NCBI RefSeq assembly: GCF_003672135.1 | Contig: NC_039516.1 | Location: 9,655,838-9,719,837, forward strand | Origin: Ooceraea biroi | Taxonomy: Eukaryota > Arthropoda > Insecta > Hymenoptera > Formicidae | Length of the DNA: 64,000 nt | Direction of reading: 5' to 3' | Shown: positions 12,061-24,148 of the stretch, in pieces | How the letters are laid out: each line of letters opens with the position of its first letter | How positions within the stretch are numbered: the first letter of the stretch is position 1 | Translations under genes and position numbers: made by a program | The notes under the pieces: generated by a model | What the model was told of the DNA's origin: nothing | Database searches by the model: none | The model's input: only the letters and a program-made list of their open reading frames with translations

Positions 12061-14283
12061 CCCTTGACCCTTTTATCTTCATTCCTACATAAACGAATCG
12101 CATAAGAGCGCCCATTGTTAAACGTCGGCGATTTGAAATTTATAGAGTGGGCACAATTACGATTTTCATTTCCAGGCAAAATTTCATGTTTTGATAATGA
12201 TAATTCGTTTGTACGAATTATAATTTTAAGGACGCTTTCACAGCGTGGTTTTCACCGTTCGTTTAACTCTTGCATTAATTTTATGAATTTTAATGAAACA
12301 ATCTCGTAATCCAAGAGATGACTCTGAAGTCAATCTCAACTCAAAAAAAGCTAAAACTTTTTCCAAGTTATTTCAAAATTTCATTGAATAATTCTTTAAA
12401 ATTTTTCACGCAAAAGTCGTCCGGATGTCGTCCGCAAAAGATGGTTCAGTTTCCGCTAAAGTCTCAAACGAGATAATAATCGTGTAACGCACGCGAGATT
12501 ACAGACACTTGTTTCAATGTTTGACAAAGTGGATGTCGTTTTGTGGTAGCGTCGATGAGACACGTAATTCGCGCGTGACATACGCGAGGGAATAGAGATG
12601 CACCGCGTAAGTGACAAGCGAGAGCAACCACCGGGGATGACACGAGTTTTCCATGCAGATTCCCTCATAAGCTGCAGAATTATTCGCGCGTGTGTGTCAC
12701 GTGTGCGTGCTGTACAAATAAATGCACGTATATGTGACACGATCGACAACTATCATCACCGGCAAGTTCCAGCGGCGACAAATAACGACAGAGGAAAATA
12801 GCCGCTCGGAGGGTGCTTCAAATCTGAATGCTCCGCTTTTTTCTTCGTTACAAATATCTCCAAAAAATCGTTGAACAATTTACGGATCTAGAATAAATAA
12901 TCCGATCGATTTTATAAAATCATAAATTATGCAGTCGTGAAACTCGCGAAAAAGAATCCATCTATCAAAACCGCCGGATGTGGCGAAATTTGTTAGCGAT
13001 ATTCAAAGTTCTTTCGCACGCGACATCCGACAAAATCTATGTTCCAGATATCATCCGCGTTGTCTGCGAAGACCTCGCAGACCCCGATAAGAAATCTGAG
13101 GACGATTCCACCCCCGTCTGATTCGCGCGTGAAGCGGCGCCGGAGAACCGGAACTATCGAGGTCAGGGCGACGCGACGGAAGCACAAAAGATACTCTCGC
13201 CGGACAAAGCGATCGACAAATGCTATTCCTTCCACCCCCTCGGAGGAAATAGCATGTCGCGTTCGGCGCGCGGAGCACGCCCTGCGATCCACACTACTAA
13301 GTACTAAAGTACGAAAGTACACGCGGCGGCAGTAAGGGGAGGATAAGGGATGCTCTCGCGCGCGGGGTAATTAACGCGCTGGCGGTCGTCGACGTCACCA
13401 CACGAATTACGCGCGCGGGTGTGTCGTGCTATCTGCAACACGACGCTGCGGGCCCTCTCGTAATTGGAGACGAGGCTTTCGTCGAGCTTAACTTCGTTTC
13501 TGCCTCCTTCGCCCTTCCCCACCGTTCCTCCTCGTTTTCACGTCCCTCATTCCATTTTTTTCTCTCTCCCTTTCTCTTTCTCTCCATATCTTGTCCTCTT
13601 TCAGTGTTTCTCTCTCTTTGCCTCCGTCTCTCTCCCTCCGGTATACACGTGGTAACGAGATCCCGGAATTAACCCGTCCACCGTGAAACGACCAGCTGGA
13701 GAGGATCTCGTTTCGCGTCTTTCTTTCCGCCTCTTCGTTCGGCGCCCTTTTTACCCGCGTGCGTCTAATATCTCACAACTTGACTCGCTTCACCTGCGGG
13801 GCAAGCCGCTACATTGCGGTCAGTTATTCTTCCCGAGTTCCTCGGGGTTTCCTCTCGCCGCTGGTGGTGAACACCGGCAAGCGATCAGCGAGAGGATCGT
13901 GAGCGCTTTACTTGGTCATATTTAATCTCGGCGTTAGAAAAACGCTCGCGTGCTGTAATACGAGACGTGACGTCGCGGGTACGCATTTCCACATCACAGA
14001 ATTGAAAACTGCCCAGCGAATTGTCGCATCGCGTATGACGTATTTTTTGTTGCCTTTCCGGTGTGCCACGTACAAACGTATGGAGCGTTGAATTGATTCG
14101 ATGACGATTCGCGCGTGTCATCGCGAAATATCGGATTATATTTCACGATGCACTTTTCTGTCGCGAGTACACGGAAATGCGTTCAAAAAATAAGGTCGCA
14201 GGCAACCGCACCACTTTTTGCGATATTACTGAAAAATGATGCGTTGGTGCGGATCGCACTGGCCAGAGTCAGCCGTATGCACA
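12061..14283. other. Non-coding stretch left of the mariner
   Basis: It includes a CpG-rich patch at 13040-13470 with frames open on both strands, which I read as compositional. No gene is supported. Confidence 0.45.
13495..13640 (+). repeat. Pyrimidine-rich tract
   Basis: CT-rich sequence with TCTCTCCCTTTCTC-type repeats, immediately after a CpG-rich patch, in the same order as at 20950-22110. Confidence 0.6.
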
Positions 14284-14285
14284 TA

Positions 14286-14315
14286 TTGGGTCATTAAGTA
14301 TGAAACTTTACAAAT
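14286..14315. repeat. Mariner left terminal inverted repeat (30 bp)
   Basis: This is the exact reverse complement of 15541-15570. It lies next to the TA at 14284-14285 and beyond the 3' end of the transposase frame. Confidence 0.95.
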
Positions 14316-14354
14316 AGAACATAAACTTTTGCATTTTTTGGCACATGGACATGA

Positions 14355-14360
14355 TTTATT
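14355..14360 (-). promoter_or_regulatory. Polyadenylation signal of the mariner transposase
   Basis: AATAAA on the minus strand begins immediately after the transposase stop codon (14364-14362), inside the element. Confidence 0.55.
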
Positions 14361-14361
14361 T

Positions 14362-15360
14362 TCAATCGAAGTATGCGCCCATGTTATCTACACACTTCTG
14401 CCATTTTAGTGGTAGTTGGTCTATGCCTCTACCATAGAAGCCAGGAGTACGGGAATCGATTAAGTCGCGGAAGGCTGTTTCGACTGCCTGTTGAGAATTG
14501 AACAATTTTCCCACCAACAAGTTGTCCAAATTCCGGAAGAAGTGATAGTCGGTAAGTGATAGATCTGGTGAACATGGTGGATGACGGAGAGTTTCCAATT
14601 CCAACTCCCGTAGCTTTGCCACGGTCAGTCGTGCAGTGTGCGGTCGAGCATTATCATGCAACAGGATTGGCATTGACCGATTGACCAATTTCGGTTGTTT
14701 AATAGCAAGTTGTTGCATCATTTCGTCCAGTTGCTTGCAATATACTTCAGCCGTTATCGATATACCAGGTTTCATAAAGTTGTAGTAGATAACACCTGAC
14801 CTGGACCACCAAACAGTCACCATAAGCTTCTTCTGTGTAATGTTGGGTTTCGCGTGATGTCTCGGTGGTTCATCAGCGTTCAACCACTGATGTGAGCGTT
14901 TACGATTGTCGTAGAGTATCCACTTTTCATCGCAGGTCACAATTCGATTCAAAAAAGATCCATTTTTGTGACGGGAAAGCAAAGAAAGGGAAGCCTCTAG
15001 ACGTTGCGCCTGCTGCGCATCGGTCAATTCGTGCGGGACCCATTTGTCCAACTTCTTTATCTTACCAATTGCAGCTAAATGAACCAATATGGTGGGTATG
15101 GAAACATTGAATATCGATGCCAATTCACGTGTACTTTGAGATGGATCGGACTCTACTACGGCTCTCAAGTGATCATTATCCACCTTCGTCTTTGGTCTTC
15201 CACGTGGCTCATTAGCGAGGCTGAAATCTCCATCTCTGAAGTTTTTGAACCAATTGCCCACCGTTGCTTTAGTAGTTGAACCTTCACCAAATACAGCGTT
15301 AATATTACGAGCTGTCTCCGACACTGTGGTTCCACGGCGGAACTCATATTCATAAATCAC
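14362..15360 (-). CDS. Mariner transposase, start codon out of frame
   Basis: The enzyme would bind its terminal repeats and cut and paste the element at TA sites in the nucleus. The frame gives 332 residues: an N-terminal helix-turn-helix region (about 1-105), the linker motif WVPHEL (107-112), and the catalytic domain with TCDEKW (D144), HDNARPH (D236) and SPDLSLTDYHFF (D271). There are exactly 34 residues between the last two Asp, the mariner triad. It ends YFD then TGA, as relatives do. The first codon of the open frame is GTG and no in-frame ATG lies upstream before a TAG. A well-placed ATG at 15380-15378 reads MESPKFV then TGA one frame away, so one base appears to be missing between 15360 and 15380. 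No other break is seen. The copy is probably inactive unless a non-ATG start is used. Confidence 0.92.
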   Translation of the reverse strand: MIYEYEFRRGTTVSETARNINAVFGEGSTTKATVGNWFKNFRDGDFSLANEPRGRPKTKVDNDHLRAVVESDPSQSTRELASIFNVSIPTILVHLAAIGKIKKLDKWVPHELTDAQQAQRLEASLSLLSRHKNGSFLNRIVTCDEKWILYDNRKRSHQWLNADEPPRHHAKPNITQKKLMVTVWWSRSGVIYYNFMKPGISITAEVYCKQLDEMMQQLAIKQPKLVNRSMPILLHDNARPHTARLTVAKLRELELETLRHPPCSPDLSLTDYHFFRNLDNLLVGKLFNSQQAVETAFRDLIDSRTPGFYGRGIDQLPLKWQKCVDNMGAYFD

Positions 15361-15540
15361 ACAAATTTTGGACTTTCCATAGTTCTATAAAAAAGAATCG
15401 ACCAATAAAACTAATGAAGATATTTGAACAAACAAATATGACATTTGAAGAGCGAACATACATCTATCACACTAACCTAACCTGATACTGACGTCTGGCG
15501 CCAAATTTGAGATAACAAATGGTAAAGATGGCGCTTTTAC

Positions 15541-15570
15541 ATTTGTAAAGTTTCATACTTAATGACCCAA
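15541..15570. repeat. Mariner right terminal inverted repeat (30 bp)
   Basis: This is the exact reverse complement of 14286-14315, adjacent to the TA at 15571-15572 and upstream of the transposase frame. Confidence 0.95.
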
Positions 15571-15572
15571 TA

Positions 15573-18500
15573 CAATGAGCGATCGGATTCGCGTCAGCTG
15601 CGGGTCTGCACGCGTTAATCGTTTCGCGATTCCTCGTCATCGTTAATAATTTCTCGTCGCGCGTAATGAAGCGAGAACTTGGACGTGCTCGTTAAAAATC
15701 TTGTTAAAAACTTAATCGACTCTCGACTTTCGATTACACGAATTCGAGCGACGTAACGACGTGCTGCGTCGGCGTCCATGTGATTTTTATCATACGAACG
15801 ACCAGGTGCAAGTAGCAGAACGTTATGTGGTGGTTCCCGTGGGCGCGGAACGCTCGATTACACGTAGATGGGGCACGTAGCTGGAGTGTAGAATTCAGAG
15901 CCGAATGCGAGAGAGAAGAAGAGCTTGCAGGAGCAAAACGAAACTAGACCACTCCGCTTACTGTCTGCCGTTCCTTCCCTCTCGGCGACGCTTCGTTTTT
16001 GTCGGCGTGTCGCGTCGGCGGGCCCTTGACGGGCCTACGAGCACTCCATAAGAGATCGTTAACGTCGTCGAGTGTATAAGTGGAACAAAAAGAAAGACAA
16101 TGGCCCGACCAAGCAATGCCGGAGAAAATCGCGCAGGCAGCTTCGCGATGATGAGCAGGAGCACGAAAGAGATACGTAATTACACGGGCAACGGAGTAAC
16201 AATGTCCGCGTCATTGTTCGTAAGCAGACAGCTTAGACGAACAAGAGGAACCACCGCATATCCGCCAGGATATTCCTTTATCCGAGAAAATCGAAGAAAC
16301 ACATCGCGATTGGAGAATCACCGGACGTCAATTTTGTAAAACTGTATTTTGTGGAGCATTCAGCCAATGCGCTTTTGCAAACGTGGTTCCTGGTGAGCCG
16401 AATATCGCCGGCACGATGCTTCTCGTTTCATGAAATTCGCGGCTGCCGCTTTTTTTACGATCCACAGCTCGCGTTCATCGCGCGACGTTTCAGCCGCGAC
16501 AAAGCGGATCGTCCTCCTCGCGCCGCGCGGGAAAGCCGCGCGCTTACGATTTCCGTTTTTTCCACGAGACGAGGAACTCGCGAATGAAAAACGCTCGCAT
16601 TCGCCCAGCCCAGGTTTCCCGGCGAGACGAGGCACCCTTGTTTACGGGCGTTTTGATAAGCGCGTTGATTGCACCGTTAGACGCCGACGTTTTACACTCC
16701 CGTGTCGCTGTAACTTTTCACTCGTGGGCGCCCCCATTCATCCGACCGTTTCCACCACTTCGGTTCTCGCATTTCGCTGGGAAAGCAACCAGCGAGGCTG
16801 TTTTAAGAGCTTCGCAGGCCCCGCTTTACGAGGCGTAGATTTCCGTGCTTTAGGCGAACCCCGCCAAACACGATAAGTAATATGATTTCAGTAACGAGCA
16901 GTAATTAAGGTTGATTTGATAACGATTACGTGGAAGCGACTTTTATCGCGTTATACTTTAAATACCTCAAGTAATTCCTACAATTTATTATAATACCTTT
17001 TATTTTTTTTTCTATTAAGAATAGATATGTACGGATAAAATATATTAAACTCGCTGTAATAAACAACGACGACAGAAAAGCACAAGTTACAATGCGTGCG
17101 AGCTATTTGCAACGAACGCCTCTCACTCGAAGGCTTGAGGGAAATTTGATTAACACGTGCGCAGATTGCAAAGCGTCACAATAATTATGTCAGCCGAGGC
17201 TTACGAGACGTACGGTCAACCGTGCGCTGGGAGTTTAGCAGCGGTTACGTAATTACGGTTAGGCGTAGTTAAAGAGATTCAAGTTAAACAATACCGAAGT
17301 GGGTTAAGTGCCTGTTACGGAAATATGCTCTTGCCAGGACGAGGTTGTACATCATACCGCGCCGGCAGGTCCGATCGCGAATTTCCGGCTTCATCAGATG
17401 AACAAGCATGATGTATCGTTGAACTTTCCGCACATCGCGCGAATTTCTGCAGCCTCCCCGATATTGCCCCTACGCGATATGTTACGGCAGGAAGTCCGCA
17501 CCAATTTAATTCATTACATGTAATACTGAAAGAAGCGTTGGATTATTCGAATGCAAATGCATGCAAATGATTGAAAGTACGATGCGCGCGCGTTGAGTCA
17601 AACGCGACAAATTATGTAAAATACAACATTATAAAAATCGCTTTTGCAATATTCATCATTAAATCAAATTTGATCAATGCAACGTTGCAACGAAATCGCA
17701 TTAATTATCGGATCGGTGAAATGTATCATTCACGGGAATTTCGAAAAGAAATATGCCGGTACTAAACATGAGTGTCGCTAATTCAGACGTACACGTAAAA
17801 GCTGCGTGTTGCATTGTCGTCGAATTGCAGCAATAAATTAGCGCTTGTCCACTTATCAAAGGATCATATCAGGGAGAGAATCGAGGGCAATCGGGACAAG
17901 CATCGACCCCCGGGTCCCGTGGCTGCTTCGAGGGTATAACCAGCGCGTTTTGTGACGATGGATAACATCTGCTCGTGATTATTGACTCGAGGCGATCCCG
18001 CTGGCTGACCTGACACGATGCTCTCATGGCGGATAATTGGCGATTAATAGTTCAGTATAATCGGCATCCCTGTTAAATGCGGACCCGAACCTTCCACGTA
18101 TGCCACTTTCGTAAACTGCCTTTGTTAATCTGTATTCGGTCAACCGGATGCTCTTGCTTTTGCATGCTGCCGCGTATGTTACGCGTCTCTTAATATTCGC
18201 TCAACTGATTCGTTATACGATTAATTCCACATTTGTTATTTATTGAGCTCGTTCATTATTCGTTCAGAGGTTCTCCAGTTGGTCATATCGAGCCTAAATA
18301 ATTGCCCTCGAAAAATCGAGAGCAGCGTCTTCGCGGATTAGTTCAACGCTTTGCAACACGTTATTTATATTTTCGAGAGAGCTTGAAAAATAAATATCTC
18401 AAACGAAACTTGTTCGGCTACACGACTACGACAAAGGGTTCATAGTTCTTGATCGCTCTACTGGTCAGTAAGCGGCCCTTAACCCCGATCCGCTCCTGCA

Positions 18501-20950
18501 TCAGCGTTGTCTTCTCTTTGTCGGACGGGTAAACGGAGTAGCGGGCATTTCTGGGGCGTGAACGTGTAAACGAGCGGTTATTCCACTTCCCCGCGAATAC
18601 GTTGACGGGTCAAGGGCACTCGCGAAGCGATGCACCCCTCCGTTTCTCTGCAGGGTTATTTTTAATTCACAAAAGAGGGGGTGAGAACGTTGTTTCGGAA
18701 CGACTGCCGACAAATGGACATGCACGGTTGTGCCTGATAAAATTTGAAGTAAAATTTTTTTCAGGCGAAAGCGACCATCCATTGCGGAATTTATTTGAAA
18801 CTTCAAAAGCCAATACGCGGACAGCTACGAGCCCGAAAATTGAAAATTGAACTTCGGAGTAAAGTCCACTCTAAACTAAATGACGAATGTAGCGTCTCTA
18901 TAACTGATGTTTCGCTATATCCGTATACGCCGTCAAACGTGCGTTCTAATTGAACGGTGCGAGATTTAATAAGTGGGTAATTAGGCTGCGGAGATGGTCA
19001 CGGAGCAGTGAAGACTGCGGACGATCAACGATCGATCTAAATTTACTCGTACAGGTCTCCGCGTTCGATTAACTACCATTGCGGTAGCTGGTAATCGAGG
19101 TCAGTTATAAAGCCCTTTTTGCTACATGATCGCCCTCACACGTTTCGCCTTTTATAAGAACCGATGATAATGCCGCGAATTTGCGGCAAAAAGCGATCGC
19201 CGGGCTATCGAGAGATCGGATATCCGGTCACCGATGACGCAGAGTCCAAGAGTGCTTCAGCTTCGTGATGCATGGTTCTACGGTGTCGAATTAGCCGTCG
19301 CACCCCTCTTGAATTATTCGATAATAATTCGTGAGGATGGAGCGAGGCTCTGGAGGAACGTTACGCCGAGCGCATACATTTTTTTTATGACGACAGCTCG
19401 GAGCGACATAAATTGCTCGTGCTCGCGCTCGAGGCGGGACACAAGCGGATTACGAGCGGACTCGCCGCGCCGACCAGTCCGCTTCCAACAATCTAACATC
19501 TCTTTTAAAACGCGGCCACCCCGATTATTTAGCGGATAATCAAATTAACGCGATTAACTGGAGCGCAGACGGGCTGTTTCGCCACCGTAGATCCATGCCC
19601 TCGCGCGCGCGAACACGCCTCTGGCGGGTCAAGGACGGCAGCCGAGGGAGCTGCAGCGAGGGATAGAGAGAGAGAGAGAGAGAAAGAGGCAGTGTTAAAA
19701 GATTCATGCGTGACCTCCCACGTTGTCTCAAACGCATATTTCCTGGCCGACAAAGCAGCTTATGTACGTGCACGTGTGTGTATGAATGCCATGCCTGTGT
19801 ATCCCGATCCACCCGCGTCCGCACACATCAATTTCCTGCGAGCACTCGAAGCCATCTCCGTCATGCGCGACGTCGTTAAGAAAATTGACCAACTCGCATC
19901 GACTTTTAAGCGCGCCTCGCGAAGAACTCATCGCGGCTGAAGCGATATGTATCTCGTCGATGGAGATTCTTTGAACACTTCGTATTCATGTGTCCCTCGC
20001 GGTTATATAGACCAACTGTTGCACCATTTCGCTTGGCGTAATCACGCAGCGTCTGTAGTCTGCCGACTGATTTGTGACGCAATTAGTGGATACTGTTCAA
20101 TGAGCCCTTAATGAAATAATTACGTCCGGTTCATATCCGACTGCATCGGAGAGAGTATTTCGTTCATAATGTAAATCGTTTCGTTCGGCTTGCGAATATT
20201 CGGTGAATGCGCGCGATGGAAGGAATCGAGGAGGAAAGGAGCGAGAGAGCGCCTGGAAAACGACTTCGAACGCGACTTTGCAGGGTGGAATTAGCCCTTG
20301 ACAAAAGTTTCGTCGGAGTTCATCACTAGTTAATACAAATCTTGCTTCGCCGAATGATGCTGTCACAGCTTTCGATAAGATCTCGCGGCGCCAGCGACTC
20401 TCGTAAAATCATGTGCGCCCATCCGCCACGCTCGTAAAAAGGCATCCGTGAATTATCAATGGTCGTAACGCCCTGCGCGTTCACGTTTCACGCCTATGTA
20501 CTTTAACGCTCTGCAATTATCAATTGAAAAGAAGGACCGCGCACCAAAACCGTTCCGCGTGCCTAGCGATTTTGGCTGACAACGGAAGTTCGCTCGACTG
20601 CAGCCAACGCCAGTAGCAAACGCGAGCAGTTGTCGAAAAAGTCATACGCAGATGTTCGAGTGATCGATAATCCACCAGTATCTCTTCACAGATAGCAAGA
20701 AGAATCTGCCCACATAGATCATCACTTTCTAAAAAGGATTTATTAAGGGTGATTGTGAGTTAATTAACACGAATACAATATTCAAGCTAAACACTCTCAG
20801 ATGATCCATTACGAAACCAACTGATGACTAATTGACGGTCAGATCATTATTATTATTATACAAATTATCCCAATTGACAAGCTACCGCGACTGAATGTCC
20901 AGTGAACTAAACTGATCTTCACCGATCTTCATAAGCTATACTCGCTCGCC
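15573..20950. other. Non-coding stretch right of the mariner
   Basis: A CpG-rich patch lies at 16420-16860. An open plus frame from 16100 has a good ATG context (ACAATGG) but no other support. The remainder looks intronic or intergenic. Confidence 0.45.
19672..19688 (+). repeat. (GA)n microsatellite
   Basis: An AGAGAG run lies at the end of a purine-rich patch. Confidence 0.75.
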
Positions 20951-21420
20951 AGCAGCAGACGATCGAGGCTCGATATAAACGACACGCGGGAAGCTCCGCT
21001 CGCTCTCTGAGGCCGTCAGATCTCGCGCACTCTGACAGCCGCGGGCATCGACCACTGGTGATCAACGGCGGTCGTGAAAAAGATGATCGCATGCGATATG
21101 AGACCGTCGTAAACGGGATATCGTGCCGATCGTAACGTACCCGCGCTATCGCACGTCACGCACTCCGCGATTGCCGCCGTACACCAAGCATACTGTCGCC
21201 GTCGCGACGGTCGGCGTCGTCGTCGTCGATCGGTCGTAACGCGCGGCGCGTCTTCGCGCACTTCGCGCGCGTTTCGCGTCAAAGAGGATCACCCGGTACT
21301 CGTTGCATCCGGTTCGCGCACAGCACCGTTGCGTGACGCGGTGCGTTGCGATGCGTTACGTCGCGACGTTACGCTAACGCCGAGACCGACTCGGCGTCCG
21401 CGTGCACACTGACACCGACG

Positions 21421-22110
21421 CTGCTCCGAAGCTGCGCCGGCCGCCTCCTCTCGCTGTGATACCGCCCTCTCTCTTTCGCACTCTCCACGCGCAATCCTCC
21501 TGCATCCATCCCGCCTTTCCTCTCCGTTCACCCTCTCTCTTTCTCTCTCCTCTGTCCTCCCGCCTGCCCTCCCGCTTGCGCTCCCTCTTCCACCAACGGC
21601 GGCTCCGTCCTCCCTCTCTTTCCGTCCCAGCGGGTTCTGCCCGTCACCCTCCTCTGCCTCTGGTTCTCCGTCAAGTTCTATATATATTGCTCCTTTCCTG
21701 CTTCTCTCGCTCCTGCTCCTCCGTCTCGACTCCCGCAACATTCTCTCTTCTCCTCCGTTTATGTGCTCTTTCCTCCTCCTTCTCCTCCTCCTTTTGCTTC
21801 TCTCCCTCCTCCTACCGCCATCCGGATTATGTATCAGCTCGCTCTGTCGTTCTTGGATCTCATCTGGGATCCACCTACGTCCTTTTCGCTCCGTTTTTCC
21901 TCCCCCGCTCTGTTCCCTCTTGCTTTGTTTTCGGGTTTCCGCGTGCCCCGATGTCTCCTTCCTTCCTTCCGGTTCGCCGAAATTTATCCTTATTCTCTCA
22001 CGCGCTTTTCCCGCCTCGTCTCACCGCGATCTATTTCTGTTCCTGGCTCTCTCCTGTCTATCGACGTGTTTATTACCTGTCTCCTGCTGTTTTCTTATCC
22101 ATATGAGACT
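21421..22110 (+). repeat. Long pyrimidine-rich block
   Basis: About 700 bases are strongly enriched for C and T on the plus strand (CTCC, CTTTCC, TCTCTC motifs), most extreme at 21510-21830. This lowers stop-codon density and creates overlapping open frames (up to 234 codons, rich in Ser/Pro/Leu) that I do not consider genes. It lies downstream of a GC-rich CpG patch (20950-21420). Confidence 0.75.
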
Positions 22111-23989
22111 TTGCGCTTCGACATGTCAATCTATCCACCTTGCTCAGATGCGTCGGTGGTTCATGCACAAAGCAGCCCATCCTGGACGTCCTGTACAGGA
22201 TGGTTCATTGCGAATTTCTGGCTCCTAGTTATCAGCCATCCTAAAATTCCACGCCGTAGGAATGTCCCGGTTTTCTCTTGCGCTCATGAATCCTTCAGGC
22301 GTTTCCTTCGAAATTCCATTTCACCCGTCATTCTTTCTCCTCTTGTAATTTTTCGGCCAATTTGCTCGACGGACGATTTATACCGGATCTCCTCTATATT
22401 ACAGCTTGACTTGTTCCACAAATAATCGGACACTGACGAGAACGCACATCCATTGTACGTCCGATAATGATAATAATGATAACTGCCGTATCCTGTTGCG
22501 TAATTTTCAATCATCATGGTGAACGTGATCAAAATTCCGGATCGGAATTGCGCGATACGTCGTATTGCATTGTTGTCGCAGCGAGACCGGCTTGCCAAAA
22601 TCGTCGCTTTCCCGGATTAATCCCGTTCCTCATCCACGACATCTTCCTTCCTGCCTCGAATGAGTTCTAACATCGCGACGCCATGAACCCCTTCTTGAGC
22701 TTTGAGTTCCTCGAGTACCGCGCGGCTTCGCTATGTGACTGCTTCCTCGTCTCCTCCTCGTCTCTGCTCCATTTTCCCTGCGTGATGTGTGCGAACGATG
22801 CCTCTCTGTCTTTTTTTCTTTCTCCTTCTCATTAGCGCAACTCGAAGCCAAACGGAAGTGACCGCAACCATTCCTCGCCGGAAGACTACACAAGGGTAAT
22901 CAGTCACCAACAGGTTGGGAGCTCGAATGGACTCGTGCGCCAAGTTGTCGTTGATGCAGCGGAAATTGTCGATGGCACAATCGGTACAGCCGCGTCTCCG
23001 GGTATTTCTTAGCGAACAGTTCTTGACAGCGATAAAGAACGATGATTGAATGATAATCGACATTCGAGTCTTGCGTTAATCTTCAGGAAGATCATGCGTT
23101 TCTCCTCGATAAGGGCGTCATTGAACCGATACAAAAGCTGCTTGGAAAGTTTTTGGAAATTTTCCAGTCTGAGAATAACTTATTAAACAATCTACGAAGG
23201 GTAGAAATACCACGCGGCCAGACTTGTAGAAGCGTTTGCTTATCTCCTTCAAACGACCACGAGGATCACCTCGACTTTTTGCGTCGAGAGCAGTGCAAGC
23301 TCCATTTTGAAGCACTGCAAGTTTCGACGAGGCACGGGCGCGGATCTATCCCATCGACGTATCGGTTTTAGCGAGAGATTCCCGTAACCGCACTCACGGC
23401 ACTCGAGTCGAGACCAGGGATTCGCTTATCGCTCGACAACGTCTCTGTCTCTCCCTGTGCCCCTCATTCGGATTCACGGTGAGAATATCGTGTGTATCCG
23501 CGTTCCGGATACAAAAGGAAACCTTCCCCCCGCGAAAGCATAACGCTCGAAATGACGTCCGCCACCCCCCATAGTCTTCGCGACACGCATACGTACATAC
23601 AAACACGTGCATCAAGAGGGATACCCACAGAAAGGGGTAGGCGGTGGTGCAACGTTTGCTGCGCATACCGGGATAATCGCCAGCGTACGGGGTAAACATA
23701 CGACGAGACAATGTCGCGAACAATGGCGGCCTCTCTCCCCGCAATTCAGCTTGCCTGCCTGCCGTCGCCACCCCCGGCCGAGTAACTCGTAGCTTCTGCT
23801 CCAAAGTAAAATACGTGTATGCACGAGGGTGAGGTAAAAGGGGTTGATAGAGGCAGCCGGGGGGTGGATGGCTACCGAGACGCACGTACGTGGCGTGATT
23901 CGCTGATGCACCACAGACGATGGCGGCTGCACTTGGTATACGTGTACGTGCATGTGCGTACGTGTCGCACCACCGTCGCCGCTCCCCCT
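22111..23989. other. Non-coding stretch
   Basis: No supported features. Several open frames overlap on both strands, as expected by chance in GC-rich sequence. Confidence 0.4.
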
Positions 23990-24148
23990 CGTCAACTCTA
24001 CTGTTCCGGAGGAAGCCTCTGAAATCTCCTCGTACTCTGGGAACGACCAGGATTTCGAGGTAGCGCCGGTAACGGCTACCACATCGTGAACTTCCGTCGT
24101 CGTCCTGTTTTGATCAGCGCGGCGTACTCTGGCTGGAGTTCCTTCCGG
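23990..24148 (-). CDS. Possible coding exon, product unknown
   Basis: After an in-frame TGA at 24151-24149 the minus strand is open with a protein-like sequence including TEVHDVVAVTGATSK and SWSFPEYEEISEASSG. There is no in-frame ATG, so it would have to be an internal exon, yet neither a good pyrimidine-tract acceptor nor a consensus donor is visible. The right-hand end given here is the open limit after the stop; the left-hand end is approximate. Composition is the only support. Confidence 0.15.

Larger units (their letters stand above)
14286..15570 (-). mobile_element. Mariner (Tc1/mariner, cecropia-like) transposon
   Basis: The element is 1285 bp, bounded by perfect 30-bp inverted repeats beginning TTGGGTCATTAAGTATGAAA and flanked by a TA duplication (14284-14285 and 15571-15572). 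It carries one minus-strand transposase frame. Size, TA target and D,D34D transposase define mariner. The C-terminal half resembles the cecropia subfamily (which includes the transposase part of SETMAR) by family knowledge; the subfamily call is inference. Perfect ends suggest a recent insertion. Confidence 0.96.

Noticed and set aside
20161..20195. Short resemblance to an insect microRNA (TCGTTCGGCT core as in miR-375)
   Set aside because: The match is partial and the expected hairpin arm is not evident.
20097..20366. Minus-strand frame that reads protein-like
   Set aside because: It has no ATG after the upstream stop and no pyrimidine tract or AG suitable as an acceptor.
21402..22425. Plus-strand frames of 155-234 codons
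   Set aside because: They arise from the pyrimidine-rich block, which has few stop codons. They overlap one another and encode Ser/Pro/Leu-rich noise.
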